Below are positions 16,581-25,380 of a stretch of 64,000 bases of DNA, in pieces. The position numbers were made by a program, and so were the translations under genes. The stretch comes from Poriferisodalis sp965214215 (GTDB taxonomy: Bacteria > Actinomycetota > Acidimicrobiia > Acidimicrobiales > Poriferisodalaceae). The stretch covers positions 1,984,001 through 2,048,000 of the forward strand of contig NZ_CBDCBD010000003.1 of the NCBI RefSeq assembly GCF_965214215.1, given 5' to 3'. Below the pieces are notes generated by a model, which was not told where the DNA came from, ran no database searches, and worked only from the letters and a program-made list of their open reading frames with translations. Position 1 is the stretch's first letter. Each line of letters begins with the position of its first letter.

Positions 16581-19500
16581 TCAGATCTGGGAAATCGCGC
16601 CGACCGTGATATCGGATCCCTTGTCCGTTCGATGGACTTCGATGCCGGTGTGGATGCGTTCACGCAATTCGGAAACGTGACTTATGAGGCCGACAGCGCG
16701 GCCGCCCTCGCGCAGACAGTCCAGTTCGTCCATAGCGAGCTGCAGCGCCTCGCTGTCGAGTGTCCCGAAGCCCTCGTCGACGAAGAGCACGTCGAGGCGC
16801 ACGCCGCCGGTGCGAGCAGTCACCACGTCGGCGACGCCGAGCGCAAGCGACAGCGATGCCTGAAACGTCTCGCCGCCCGAGAGGGTGGAGACCTCGCGCT
16901 CGGCTCCGGTGTGGGCGTCGTGAACGCGCAGGCCAAGTCCGGCCTTGGCACCGCGCCGCTCGCCCTCGCGGTAGACGCTGAGCCGGTACCGGCCGCCGCT
17001 CATGGCGCCGAGTCGCCGGTTGGCGAACTTGCATATCTGCTCCAAGTAGGCCGACAGCACCCATCGCTGCAGGGACACTCTCGGCGCCGATCGGCCGTTG
17101 CAGCGGTTGGCTACTGCGGACCAGAGTTCAGCCTCGGCGAGGGCGGCGGCATGCTGCGCATCGGCCTCTCGATGCTCTGCAGTCCAACCGCCGATCGCGT
17201 CGCGGGCGCCAGCTACTCGGGTGTAATGAGCTCGGGCGCCCTTGGCCGAGTCATCCGCCGCCGTCGACGCCTGTTGTGTGGCGTCGGTGTCGGGACGCTC
17301 GTCTGCAAGTCCTTGCAGGTCATCGGCGCGGAGGTCGCGTTCGGCATCACGGGTCGCTTGGTCATGAAGCTCGACCTGTAGTCGCAATTCGTCGCGCTCG
17401 GTGTCTTCGAGCAGAGCGGATCGAGCCTCGTCAGCCGTCGCAAACGGAGACCCTTCCAGCATTCCATCGAGCGTGCCGACCAATGCGTCCAGCGATGTTC
17501 GGGCGTCTGCGCGAGCTCCGACTGCATCTTGCAATTCGACAAGGCATGACTCGACTGCTTTGACGCTGGCGACGGCTTCGTCGGGGGCGACTTCGCCGAT
17601 CGCTTGACGAATCTTTGTCCGTAGGTCTGCAGCCTCGTGCTCTGCAGTCTTCGCCCGTTCGCACGCCAGCGCTGCAGACGTCGCCGCTTCACCTGACTGC
17701 CGCCGGGCGGTGCCGGCGTCGCTCGTGTGCAGGGCGACCGCTTCCTGAAGTGCCGGCACCCGGCCAGCTAATTCAGTGGCGACTGCCAAGTCGGCGGCGT
17801 CAGACTCGGCTTGCCCGGCGGCGGTATCGGCGTCGTCGTCGCCGCCAGCCTGTCCGCGCAGCTCGTCGACACGGAATTGGATGTCTTGCAGGGTCGCCTC
17901 TTCGCGCTCTTCGACGCCGACTGCCGCTTCGACTGCAGCCGAGGCGGTCTCGAAATCCTCGACGCGCACGGCGTCCTCAGCAGGCTCGGCTGGGTTCGGA
18001 TGTTCAACCGATCCGCAAACAGGACACGGTTTAGCGTCGACCAGCTCACCTGCGAGCACGGCCGCAATGCCCCCGAGGTACCGCTCACGCAGGTCCAGCT
18101 CTTCGTTGCGCCGATCGAGAGTTGCCGCTCGTGCGGCTCGCACGGCGTCGTCGGCTGCGCGAAGCCGAGGCAGAAATTCTCGGAGTGCGGCTGCTGCCGC
18201 AGCCCGTTCGCGTGAGCGCTGTGCGGCGGCAGTGAGCACCGGGATCCGATCAACGGCTGACTGGGCCTTGACAAGCTCCGCTTCGGCACTGGTCCGCTTG
18301 GAGTCGTGTATTTCGGCGGCACCGTCCAGCTCATTGCGCGCCTGCAGATGGTCGGCCGCGGACCCTCGCTCAGTGGCAGCATCGGACTCGCGCCCGTCTG
18401 CGGTGATGGCAAGCTCCGCGAACTCGGCGAGCTTGTCCGCATGGCGGGAAATCTGCGCGGCAGTGGAAGCGAGAAGATTCGGTGATGATCTCTCGTCGAT
18501 GGCCGGAACGACCAGATCGGCTGGGAGGCTCGGCGCGTTGGCCCAGCATTCCTGCAACACGTCATAGCGTTCTGTGAGCTCGGTGATGCACTGGTCCAGC
18601 GCATTGCGGCTGCGTTCTTCGTCGTCAAGCAGTTGCCGCAGGCCTTCAGCGGCTTCAGCGAGACGCAGGACCTCCCGGTTGGCGTCGATGGCGCCGTCGA
18701 TGTCGGCGAGTCTGCTGATCTGTCGCCGAACGCTCTCGCGCCGATCCCACCGTTCGGCAAGCTGCGCCGCTTGCTTGTGGTCGTTGGTCGCCGAACGGAG
18801 TGCCGCATCTGCGGTCTCCGCAGCGCCTGCGGCCCGTCGGGCAGCCGATTGTGCTTGTCGCAGGAGTTCGTCGAGTTCGATCTGATCAGTGGGCCATGGT
18901 GCATCGGCCGGGTCTTCGGCCCCCGATCGCTCAGCCGAATCGTCGGGTGAGCCGCCGCTCTCGTCGAAGGGGAACTCCTCGCGCCACCGATCGGCTGCCC
19001 GGCTGCGCAGGCCGAGGAGTTCGCGCTCGATGCCTGCTGCTGTGTCGCGCCGCTGCTCGGCCTGTTCGTCCAGCCAACCCGCCGCTGACGCATAGATCGA
19101 TGTGTCGAACAGCGTGCGGAGCAACTGCTCTCGGTCCTCGGACCGCGATCGCAGCACTTTCTCGAATCGCCCTTGCGGGAGCAGGACGACCTGCTGGAAC
19201 TGCGAGGCGGTGAAGCCGATCAGCCGGGTGACTTCGGCGTTCACCTCGGCAATCCGCTGCGCGACGGCACCCCAATGTTCTCCTTCCCGTCGCTCCAGAG
19301 TCGCCTCGGGCTTGTTCTCGGTGGTGCCTTCGCCTCGCTTCTTGGCACGCTCATGCCAAGGAGTGCGACAGATGCGCCAGCGGGTGCCTTGGGCGGTGAA
19401 CTCGAGTTCTACCAAGGGAGACGCATGAGGCGGGGCATGATCCGAGCGGAGGGCGTCATGGCGGCGCTCTCCGGGCACTTCGCCGTACAGAGCGAAGCAC

Positions 19501-19643
19501 AGCGCGTCGAGCAGGAATGTCTTGCCGGCACCAGTCGGGCCCCAGATCAAGAACAGCCCATCTGCGACGAGCTGGTCGAAGTCGATCGCGGTCTCTGCGG
19601 GGTAGGGACCCAGCGCGCAGAGCCTGAGGCGGTGCGGTCTCAT
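16581..19643 (-). CDS. sbcC: SbcC-type SMC-like ATPase of the SbcCD nuclease
   Basis: The 1020-residue protein has Walker A GPTGAGKT near residue 35, QFQQVVLLPQGRF (Q-loop region), long coiled coils flanking a zinc hook CPVCGS near the middle, the ABC signature LSGGETFQASLSLALG, and Walker B VLFVDEGFGTLD near the C-terminus. SbcC pairs with SbcD to cleave hairpins and blocked DNA ends. The start ATG (19643) overlaps the sbcD stop as ATGA. The frame is open further upstream, but that part overlaps sbcD and has no family similarity. A 1020-residue length is normal for SbcC. Confidence 0.93.
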   Translation of the reverse strand: MRPHRLRLCALGPYPAETAIDFDQLVADGLFLIWGPTGAGKTFLLDALCFALYGEVPGERRHDALRSDHAPPHASPLVELEFTAQGTRWRICRTPWHERAKKRGEGTTENKPEATLERREGEHWGAVAQRIAEVNAEVTRLIGFTASQFQQVVLLPQGRFEKVLRSRSEDREQLLRTLFDTSIYASAAGWLDEQAEQRRDTAAGIERELLGLRSRAADRWREEFPFDESGGSPDDSAERSGAEDPADAPWPTDQIELDELLRQAQSAARRAAGAAETADAALRSATNDHKQAAQLAERWDRRESVRRQISRLADIDGAIDANREVLRLAEAAEGLRQLLDDEERSRNALDQCITELTERYDVLQECWANAPSLPADLVVPAIDERSSPNLLASTAAQISRHADKLAEFAELAITADGRESDAATERGSAADHLQARNELDGAAEIHDSKRTSAEAELVKAQSAVDRIPVLTAAAQRSRERAAAAAALREFLPRLRAADDAVRAARAATLDRRNEELDLRERYLGGIAAVLAGELVDAKPCPVCGSVEHPNPAEPAEDAVRVEDFETASAAVEAAVGVEEREEATLQDIQFRVDELRGQAGGDDDADTAAGQAESDAADLAVATELAGRVPALQEAVALHTSDAGTARRQSGEAATSAALACERAKTAEHEAADLRTKIRQAIGEVAPDEAVASVKAVESCLVELQDAVGARADARTSLDALVGTLDGMLEGSPFATADEARSALLEDTERDELRLQVELHDQATRDAERDLRADDLQGLADERPDTDATQQASTAADDSAKGARAHYTRVAGARDAIGGWTAEHREADAQHAAALAEAELWSAVANRCNGRSAPRVSLQRWVLSAYLEQICKFANRRLGAMSGGRYRLSVYREGERRGAKAGLGLRVHDAHTGAEREVSTLSGGETFQASLSLALGVADVVTARTGGVRLDVLFVDEGFGTLDSEALQLAMDELDCLREGGRAVGLISHVSELRERIHTGIEVHRTDKGSDITVGAISQI

Positions 19644-20878
19644 GTCTCGTTCCCGGCGACGGCAGCCGCGAGCGCCGAGGCCAGCACCTCCTCCTGGGCA
19701 TCTGACGCGTCGGCGCCGTGCTGATCTGCCCAGAATCGCCGGATGAGGTCGAGCGGGCTCTCTGAGTTCTCCACGGCGCCGACCACGTCTTGGCTGTCGG
19801 GCGACATTCGCCCTTCGGGATGGTGTTCGAGCGTCACGGCGTGCCGAAAACGGGCTTGCAGCCTCTTCATAGCTTGCAACGGCAACTCGGTGTCGGTGAG
19901 CTGGAACCGCACCCGAGCCTGCTCGGCATCGTCGAACGCAGGGTCCCGGAGGAGGTCGGCCAATCGGCCGCACAGCGTGCGCAGCGGAAGGCCGACGCCG
20001 AGCGGAACGATCTCGGTGCTGCAGCGCCCGGCGGCATCCATCTCGACGATGCGCACCGACTTGGTCTGGTCTTCCTCGGAGAACGAGTAGGCGAGTGGGC
20101 TGCCTGAGTAGGCGATTCGGCCGTTGTCGAACGCTTGGTCTCGGTGGAGGTGACCGAGCGCGACGTAGTCGAAGCCCTCAAACACGTCCAGGCCGACGCG
20201 CTCGATGTTGCCGATGCTGAGATCACGCTCGGAATCCGTGGTCTTGCCTCTATCGACGAACGTGTGCGCCACCACGACCGTGCGAATGGCGCCCGCGGCG
20301 GTGGCGTGTCGGCGGATCAATGCCGTCGCATGCGCTGTGACGTCGTGGTGACTGGCGCGGCGAGTTCGCTCACGATCAGTGGTCTCAGCAGCTTCGGTTT
20401 CAGGATCTGTGGCGTCGGAGGCTTCGCTGGACATTGCACCGAGCTCGTTAAGAACCTGGCCGGCAAGTGACGGCTCGAGGTACGGCACCGGCCAGACGAG
20501 AACTGGTGGTCCGTTGTCGTCGGCGTCGATCTGCACCGGCTGGAGGCACCGACTGACATCGCCTCGGATGGTCACGCCCGCTTGTTCGAGGACCCGATCG
20601 GCAACCGCAACTCGAGACGGCGAATCGTGATTGCCGGCGATCGCCACGATCTTCGCGCCAGTTGCGCGCATGCGTACCAGTGCGTCGTCGAAGAGCCTCA
20701 CGGCGTCGGCTGGTGGAATCGCTCGGTCGTACAAGTCACCCGCAATGACTACGAGGTCGACCTTGGCTTCCGCTGCCAGATCGACGAGGCGGTCAACGAC
20801 TTCTTGCTGCTCGCGCATCAACGACGCGCCATGGAAACTTCGGCCCAGGTGCCAATCGGAGGTGTGCAGGATTCGCAC
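19640..20878 (-). CDS. sbcD: SbcD exonuclease subunit
   Basis: This is an Mre11-like metallophosphoesterase of about 412 residues. Its metal-binding motifs are in order: RILHTSDWHLGR (DxH), VVIAGDLYDRA (GDxxD), IAGNHDSPSR (GNHD), VAHTFV and ALGHLHRDQ (GHxH). An insertion rich in Glu/Asp/Thr/Arg (about residues 150-190, SSEASDATDPETEAAETTDRE) separates the fourth and fifth motif regions. GTG 20878 is the likely start because homology begins there and TACTCT lies 6 nt upstream; ATG 20905 is an in-frame alternative. It is followed directly by sbcC. Confidence 0.92.
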   Translation of the reverse strand: MRILHTSDWHLGRSFHGASLMREQQEVVDRLVDLAAEAKVDLVVIAGDLYDRAIPPADAVRLFDDALVRMRATGAKIVAIAGNHDSPSRVAVADRVLEQAGVTIRGDVSRCLQPVQIDADDNGPPVLVWPVPYLEPSLAGQVLNELGAMSSEASDATDPETEAAETTDRERTRRASHHDVTAHATALIRRHATAAGAIRTVVVAHTFVDRGKTTDSERDLSIGNIERVGLDVFEGFDYVALGHLHRDQAFDNGRIAYSGSPLAYSFSEEDQTKSVRIVEMDAAGRCSTEIVPLGVGLPLRTLCGRLADLLRDPAFDDAEQARVRFQLTDTELPLQAMKRLQARFRHAVTLEHHPEGRMSPDSQDVVGAVENSESPLDLIRRFWADQHGADASDAQEEVLASALAAAVAGNET

Positions 20879-20884
20879 GGCCGC

Positions 20885-20890
20885 AGAGTA
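20885..20890 (-). promoter_or_regulatory. -10 element TACTCT for sbcDC (leaderless)
   Basis: TACTCT on the reverse strand is 6 nt before GTG 20878. Confidence 0.45.
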
Positions 20891-21076
20891 CCGAGGGGCT
20901 GTCACGGCGAGTCTGGAGAATCAAGAATCCCGAGCGCCGACATATTGCTGCCGCATGAGTTCGTCGCCCCTGCGCCGGTTCTCGCTGCGTTCGTTAGTGT
21001 CCGCACACCGCTGGCCGCTGGCCGATGGGCCGGGGCCGATGGGCGATTGTCAGGACTTGGAGTAGGGGAGAGGTCG

Positions 21077-21916
21077 ATGAGTGCGGAGTTCGAGTTGGAG
21101 TTGCTGAGTTCGGGATGGGGGTTGATCGAAGGGCCCCGGGTGGACGAACACGACAATTTCTATTTCTCCGATGTGCCCAACGGCGGTGTGCGTCGGCGGA
21201 GGCCCGATGGCGAGATCGAGGTGGTGGTGCCTAAGCGTCGGGGCGTGGGCGGCATGGTGCTGCACGCCGACGGCGGCGTGGTGGTGAGCGGGCGCAATAT
21301 CCAGCACGTCACCGAGGCTGGCTCGGAGGTGCTGTTTGCTCCCGACGTCGCCGGCTTCAACGACATGCACACCGATGCGTTGGGCCGCGTCTACGTCGGT
21401 TCGCTGCGCCGCAATCCCTTCGACGAGTCATCTGCCGATGTGCCGGGCGAGCTGTACCGCATCAACCTCGACGGCTCCGCTGACGAGGTGTACGGCGACG
21501 TGCGGCTCACGAACGGCATCGGCTTCTCGCCCGACGGCTCACGCCTGTACCACTCCGACAGCATCCCGGGCCGGGTGTGGGTGTCCGACGTGGACGGCGA
21601 CGCAGTATCCAACCGTCGTGAGTTCGTGCGGGAAGGCAAAGTGCCCGACGGGTTGGCGGTGGACGTCGAGGGCGGCGTGTGGGTGGCGCTGGCTGAAGGT
21701 GGCCGGGTACAGCGCTACACGCCCGACGGTGAGTCGGACGTCGCCGTGCCGGTGCCTGATCACTTCGTAACCAGTGTCTGTTTCGGCGGTGCCGACATGC
21801 GTGATCTCTATGTCGTGACCGGCGGCGGCACCGATGACGGCGGCTGCATCTTCCGCACGCGTGCGTCCATAGCCGGCGTGCCCACCCCGTTGGCGCAGGT
21901 GCGCCTGAACCCGTGA
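21077..21916 (+). CDS. SMP-30/gluconolactonase family protein
   Basis: The 279-residue beta-propeller has LIEGPRVDEHDNFYFSDVPNGGV, FNDMHTDALGRVYVGS, LTNGIGFSPDGSRLYHSDS and VPDGLAVDVEGGVWVALAEGG, which carry the EGP, N and D metal-ligand positions of SMP-30 lactonases. GGGGAGAGG lies 4 nt before the ATG, so this gene has a normal leader. It is only distantly similar to the paralog at 635-1558. The next gene in the same direction encodes an alpha/beta hydrolase, which suggests lactone or ester turnover (inference). Confidence 0.87.
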   Translation: MSAEFELELLSSGWGLIEGPRVDEHDNFYFSDVPNGGVRRRRPDGEIEVVVPKRRGVGGMVLHADGGVVVSGRNIQHVTEAGSEVLFAPDVAGFNDMHTDALGRVYVGSLRRNPFDESSADVPGELYRINLDGSADEVYGDVRLTNGIGFSPDGSRLYHSDSIPGRVWVSDVDGDAVSNRREFVREGKVPDGLAVDVEGGVWVALAEGGRVQRYTPDGESDVAVPVPDHFVTSVCFGGADMRDLYVVTGGGTDDGGCIFRTRASIAGVPTPLAQVRLNP

Positions 21917-22046
21917 GCGCTCTGCACGTCAGCTCGAATCTTCGCTCTTCCTTCGCCAAGCACGATGTGTGCGCGCCAACTGGATCTGCGCTGGGGAGCA
22001 GGCGAGCGAGCGTGGCCGGCAATTCTCCCCTGGTGACGGAGGCGAC

Positions 22047-22826
22047 ATGAGCAACATCTTTCGCTGGTCATATGGCGCCCACGACGCGCCGGTGCTGTTG
22101 TGCCTCCACGGCATTGGATCGTGCGCTGATGCCTTTCTGGGCCAGCGCCCGCTGGCTGAGCGCTTGGGCATGCGGCTCGTGGCCTGGGACGCTCCCGGCT
22201 ACCGCTATTCGGCCGATCCTGACGGTGCCCCCGGCATCGACGGCTGGGCTGATGCGGCTGCGTCGCTGATCTCCGCCGAGTCAGACGGCCCCGTCGCTGT
22301 GCTCGGCGTCTCGTGGGGCGGCGTCACTGCGACGCGGCTGATCCTGCGCCACCCAGAGTTGGTGTCTGCGTTGATCCTGGCCGACTCCAGTGCCGGCGCG
22401 GGCACGAAGCCCGAGCAGGCGGAGGCCATGCGAGCGCGGGCGATCGATTTCGTCGACCTGGGTCCCGAAGGCTTCGCCGAGGCACGGGCGCAGCGGCTCG
22501 TCAGCGCCGACGCAACCGACGAACTCCGGTCTCATGTCGCCGAGATGATGATTCCGTCAATCCGCATGCCCTGCTACCAGTGGGCATGCGACTCGATGGC
22601 CGAATCGAACCACTACCCGGACCTCTGGCGCATCGCAGCGCCGACGCTGGTGGTGGTGGGGGAGCACGACGAGGTCACCCCGCCGCGCGCTTCGCAGCGG
22701 CTGGCGGAGGGAATCGCGGCTGCACGCTATGTGGAAATCGGCGACGCGGGCCACCTGGCCAACCAAGAACAGCCTGAGGCATTCAACGACGCCATCGCCG
22801 AGTTTCTTGCCGACACGACTGGTTGA
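22047..22826 (+). CDS. Alpha/beta hydrolase
   Basis: The 259-residue protein has an oxyanion segment LHGIGSCADAF, a nucleophile elbow GVSWGG, an acid residue in VVGEHDEVTPP and a catalytic His in GDAGHLANQEQPEAF, which together form the Ser-Asp-His triad. It resembles 3-oxoadipate enol-lactonase/esterase-type hydrolases, but the substrate cannot be read from sequence. A GGAGG precedes ATG 22047 by 5 nt. Probably co-transcribed with the SMP-30 gene. Confidence 0.86.
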   Translation: MSNIFRWSYGAHDAPVLLCLHGIGSCADAFLGQRPLAERLGMRLVAWDAPGYRYSADPDGAPGIDGWADAAASLISAESDGPVAVLGVSWGGVTATRLILRHPELVSALILADSSAGAGTKPEQAEAMRARAIDFVDLGPEGFAEARAQRLVSADATDELRSHVAEMMIPSIRMPCYQWACDSMAESNHYPDLWRIAAPTLVVVGEHDEVTPPRASQRLAEGIAAARYVEIGDAGHLANQEQPEAFNDAIAEFLADTTG

Positions 22827-22858
22827 GATCCCTGCCGGCGCCGCTGCGGTCTGGCGAG

Positions 22859-23638
22859 TCAGCGGGGAGGAAGGCGGATGCCGCCGTCGACGCGGATCAC
22901 CTCGCCGTTCATGTACGGATTGGTGATGCACTCCATGACCATGAAGGCGAGCTCTTCGCCGTAGCCGAGCCGCTTCGGGAACAGCACGCTGCGGCCGAGG
23001 TGCTCCTTGAACTGATCTGACTGCTCGCCCTCGCCATAGATCGGCGTATCAATGAGGCCCGGTGCGATCGTGTTGACACGGATGCCCGTAGCGGACAGGT
23101 CGCGGGCGATCGGCAGGGTCATGCCCACCACTCCGCCCTTGGAGGCCGAGTAGGCGGCTTGGCCGATCTGGCCGTCGAACGCTGCCACTGACGCCATGTT
23201 CACGACTGCGCCGCGTGACCCGTCGGCATCGGCGGGTTCGGTCTTGGCCATCGCCGACGCAGCTTGGGCGAGCATGTTGAACGACCCGATCAGGTTCACA
23301 TTGATGACAAACCGGAATTGCTCGAGGTCCATCGGGACGTTGTTGCGGTCAATGGTGCGCCCGGCCCGGCCCAACCCTGCGGAATTGACCAGCGCACGCA
23401 GCGGCCCCATCTCCGATGCGGCATCGACGGCTGCGCCGGCGTCATCGACGCTGGTGACGTCGCAGCGCACGAACAAGCCGCCCAAAGACGACGCCACCTC
23501 GGTGCCGAGGTCTTCTTGCAGGTCGGCGACGACGACATGGGCGCCGGCCTCGGCAAGTTGGCGTGCGCTGGCTTCGCCGATGCCCGACGCCCCGCCGGTG
23601 ACGATGGCTGATGCGCCGCTGAGATCGAGACGTGGCAT
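22859..23638 (-). CDS. SDR-family 3-hydroxyacyl-CoA dehydrogenase-like protein
   Basis: The 259-residue short-chain dehydrogenase has IVTGGASGIGEASARQLA, LVNSAGLGRAG (NSAG in place of NNAG), the catalytic Ser in VNMASVAAF and YSASKGG. The C-terminus (GLIDTPIYGEGEQ, GEVIRVDGGIRLPPR) is typical of HSD17B10-type 3-hydroxyacyl-CoA dehydrogenases, so a beta-oxidation role is likely. ATG 23638 is preferred: GAGGAGG lies 9 nt upstream, and the in-frame extension to 23737 has no family similarity. Confidence 0.85.
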   Translation of the reverse strand: MPRLDLSGASAIVTGGASGIGEASARQLAEAGAHVVVADLQEDLGTEVASSLGGLFVRCDVTSVDDAGAAVDAASEMGPLRALVNSAGLGRAGRTIDRNNVPMDLEQFRFVINVNLIGSFNMLAQAASAMAKTEPADADGSRGAVVNMASVAAFDGQIGQAAYSASKGGVVGMTLPIARDLSATGIRVNTIAPGLIDTPIYGEGEQSDQFKEHLGRSVLFPKRLGYGEELAFMVMECITNPYMNGEVIRVDGGIRLPPR

Positions 23639-23851
23639 CTGGGGAACCTCCTCATTGGTGGCTCCGGACGCGGTTGACAACGGTTGTGGGCCAATCCCGC
23701 GCCGGATCCGGGCCGGTGTGACGCTACCCGCAGCCACCGTTCACCGAGACGAGCCACCCCCGCGCTCACCAAGAGGCAGAGCCGATCAGCGGTGCCGTGA
23801 ACCGGCAAACCGCTAGCGTCGGCTGTCGGCTTGTCCGAAGGGGCCACAGGG

Positions 23852-25222
23852 ATGACGGAATCACGGGCGACGGCGGCGCCCGGCGGGCCTGCCCCCTCGC
23901 TCGACGACTGCGACGCTCCTGCCGCTGCCTCAGCGCCCGACCCTGGGCTGCAGTCGACGCCAGCGGGCTCCTCTGCGGCACCTGCCAAGATGACGACGTT
24001 CGCCACACTTGCTGTTCCCGCCTTCCGGGCGCTGTGGCTGAGCGGCGTGTTCTCGTTCATGGCCATCCAGATGCAGTTCTTGTTGCGGGGCTGGCTGGCA
24101 TGGGAACTCACCGAGCGGGAGAGCGCGCTGGGCACCGTGTTCTTCTTCTTCGGCTTGGCGTTGCTCGTGTCGACGCCGCTCGGGGGCGTGGCTGCCGACC
24201 GGCTGCCCAAACGGCCGCTGCTGATCGCCGGCCAGCTGATACTGCTGCTTACTGCGCTCGGCATGGGCATTGCGTTGGCAACGGACATCATCCAGTTCTG
24301 GATGCTGGTGGTGTCCAGCGCCTTGCAGGGCTTGATGTTCGGCCTGATCGGGCCTGCTCGCATCTCCATGACCACCGAGCTGGTCGGCCGAGAGCGGATG
24401 GGCAACGCGATCACGCTGTCATCGCTGTCGCTGAGCGGCAGCCGCGTGTTCGCGCCGTCGCTGGCGGGCATTCTGGCCGGCTGGGCATTGGTCGGCTTGT
24501 CGGGGACATATTTCGTGTCATCGGCTCTCGCGGCTCTGAGCCTCGTGCTGCTCTTCCCGTTGCCCGCCACGCCCCGCGCTCGGCGAGACGCGTCCGCGTC
24601 GAGGACGCGACCGAACCCTCTCGCCGAGATCCGCTTGGGCGTCCGCTATGCGATGTCGCGCCCGGGTTTGCGGCGCACGATTCTCATCTCGCTGTTCGTG
24701 ATGATGTTCGGGTTCAACTATGTGGCTTTCATGCCGGCGTTCGTCGAAGGCGAATTCGGCCTCGGTGTGTTCGAGGTCGGCTTGATCTCGAGCGTGGGCT
24801 CGATCGGCGCTGTCGTCGCGGCCACGTTGCTCGCCCGCCACGCCGACGGTCCGCACGCGGGCTCTTTGCTTGTCGCAGCCGGCTTCGGCTTCGGCGTCAC
24901 CGTTGCGGTGTTGAGCACCATGCCCAGCTTCTGGCTCGCCTGTGTCGTTTCGCTCGGCATCGGCGCATCCTCGACGGGCTTCATGGCGCTCACCCAGACA
25001 CTGGGCATGCGCGCCACTACAGAGGCGTATCAAGGCCGGGTGCAGTCGCTCCTGCAGCTGCCCTTCGCGATGTTCGCTCTTATGGCGTTGCCGTTGGGCG
25101 CCCTGGCGGAATGGGTGGGCGTCCGCGGTGCGCTGGCGACCATGGGTGTGGGCGTAGTTGTCGCTATGTCGCTGTACGTGGTCGCTTTTCGGCGGGCGGA
25201 GATGGCTGACGCGGAGCCATGA
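23852..25222 (+). CDS. MFS transporter, EntS-like exporter
   Basis: About twelve membrane segments are visible after a 50-residue Ala/Pro/Ser-rich cytoplasmic leader. MFS loop motifs include GGVAADRLPKRPLLIAGQ after segment 2. The layout is that of the EntS/MFS_3 exporter branch. A TTG at 23831 would add seven residues and lies 11 nt after a TAGCGT hexamer (23814-23819), so the true start is uncertain. Cargo unknown. It converges with the DNA polymerase gene. Confidence 0.85.
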   Translation: MTESRATAAPGGPAPSLDDCDAPAAASAPDPGLQSTPAGSSAAPAKMTTFATLAVPAFRALWLSGVFSFMAIQMQFLLRGWLAWELTERESALGTVFFFFGLALLVSTPLGGVAADRLPKRPLLIAGQLILLLTALGMGIALATDIIQFWMLVVSSALQGLMFGLIGPARISMTTELVGRERMGNAITLSSLSLSGSRVFAPSLAGILAGWALVGLSGTYFVSSALAALSLVLLFPLPATPRARRDASASRTRPNPLAEIRLGVRYAMSRPGLRRTILISLFVMMFGFNYVAFMPAFVEGEFGLGVFEVGLISSVGSIGAVVAATLLARHADGPHAGSLLVAAGFGFGVTVAVLSTMPSFWLACVVSLGIGASSTGFMALTQTLGMRATTEAYQGRVQSLLQLPFAMFALMALPLGALAEWVGVRGALATMGVGVVVAMSLYVVAFRRAEMADAEP

Positions 25223-25263
25223 GAAACCGCGCGGACAGGTGAGCGTTCGCCTCGTCGCACCCC

Positions 25264-25350
25264 CTTGCTTCGCGTTCTTGTTCCCAGTCTTCATGCGGTG
25301 GGGCCGGCGGGCCGTTCGGGCCACGGCGTCGCCTCTCGCCTCAGCCTCTG
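25264..25350. repeat. Dispersed intergenic repeat, copy A
   Basis: The spacer between the convergent MFS and polymerase genes shares three ordered blocks with 58177-58237: CTTGCTTC...TCTTGTTC (18 of 20), GGGCCGYTCGGGCC (13 of 14) and CTCAGCCTCTG (11 of 11). Block spacing differs, so the copies have diverged by indels. Confidence 0.55.
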
Positions 25351-25380
25351 AGTGCGAGTTGTCAGGATTCTTCTCTACGG

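Noticed and set aside
23296..24570. 424-codon open frame antisense to the MFS gene and overlapping the SDR
   Set aside because: Low-complexity Ser/Ala/Arg content with no motifs; the MFS and SDR frames are well supported.
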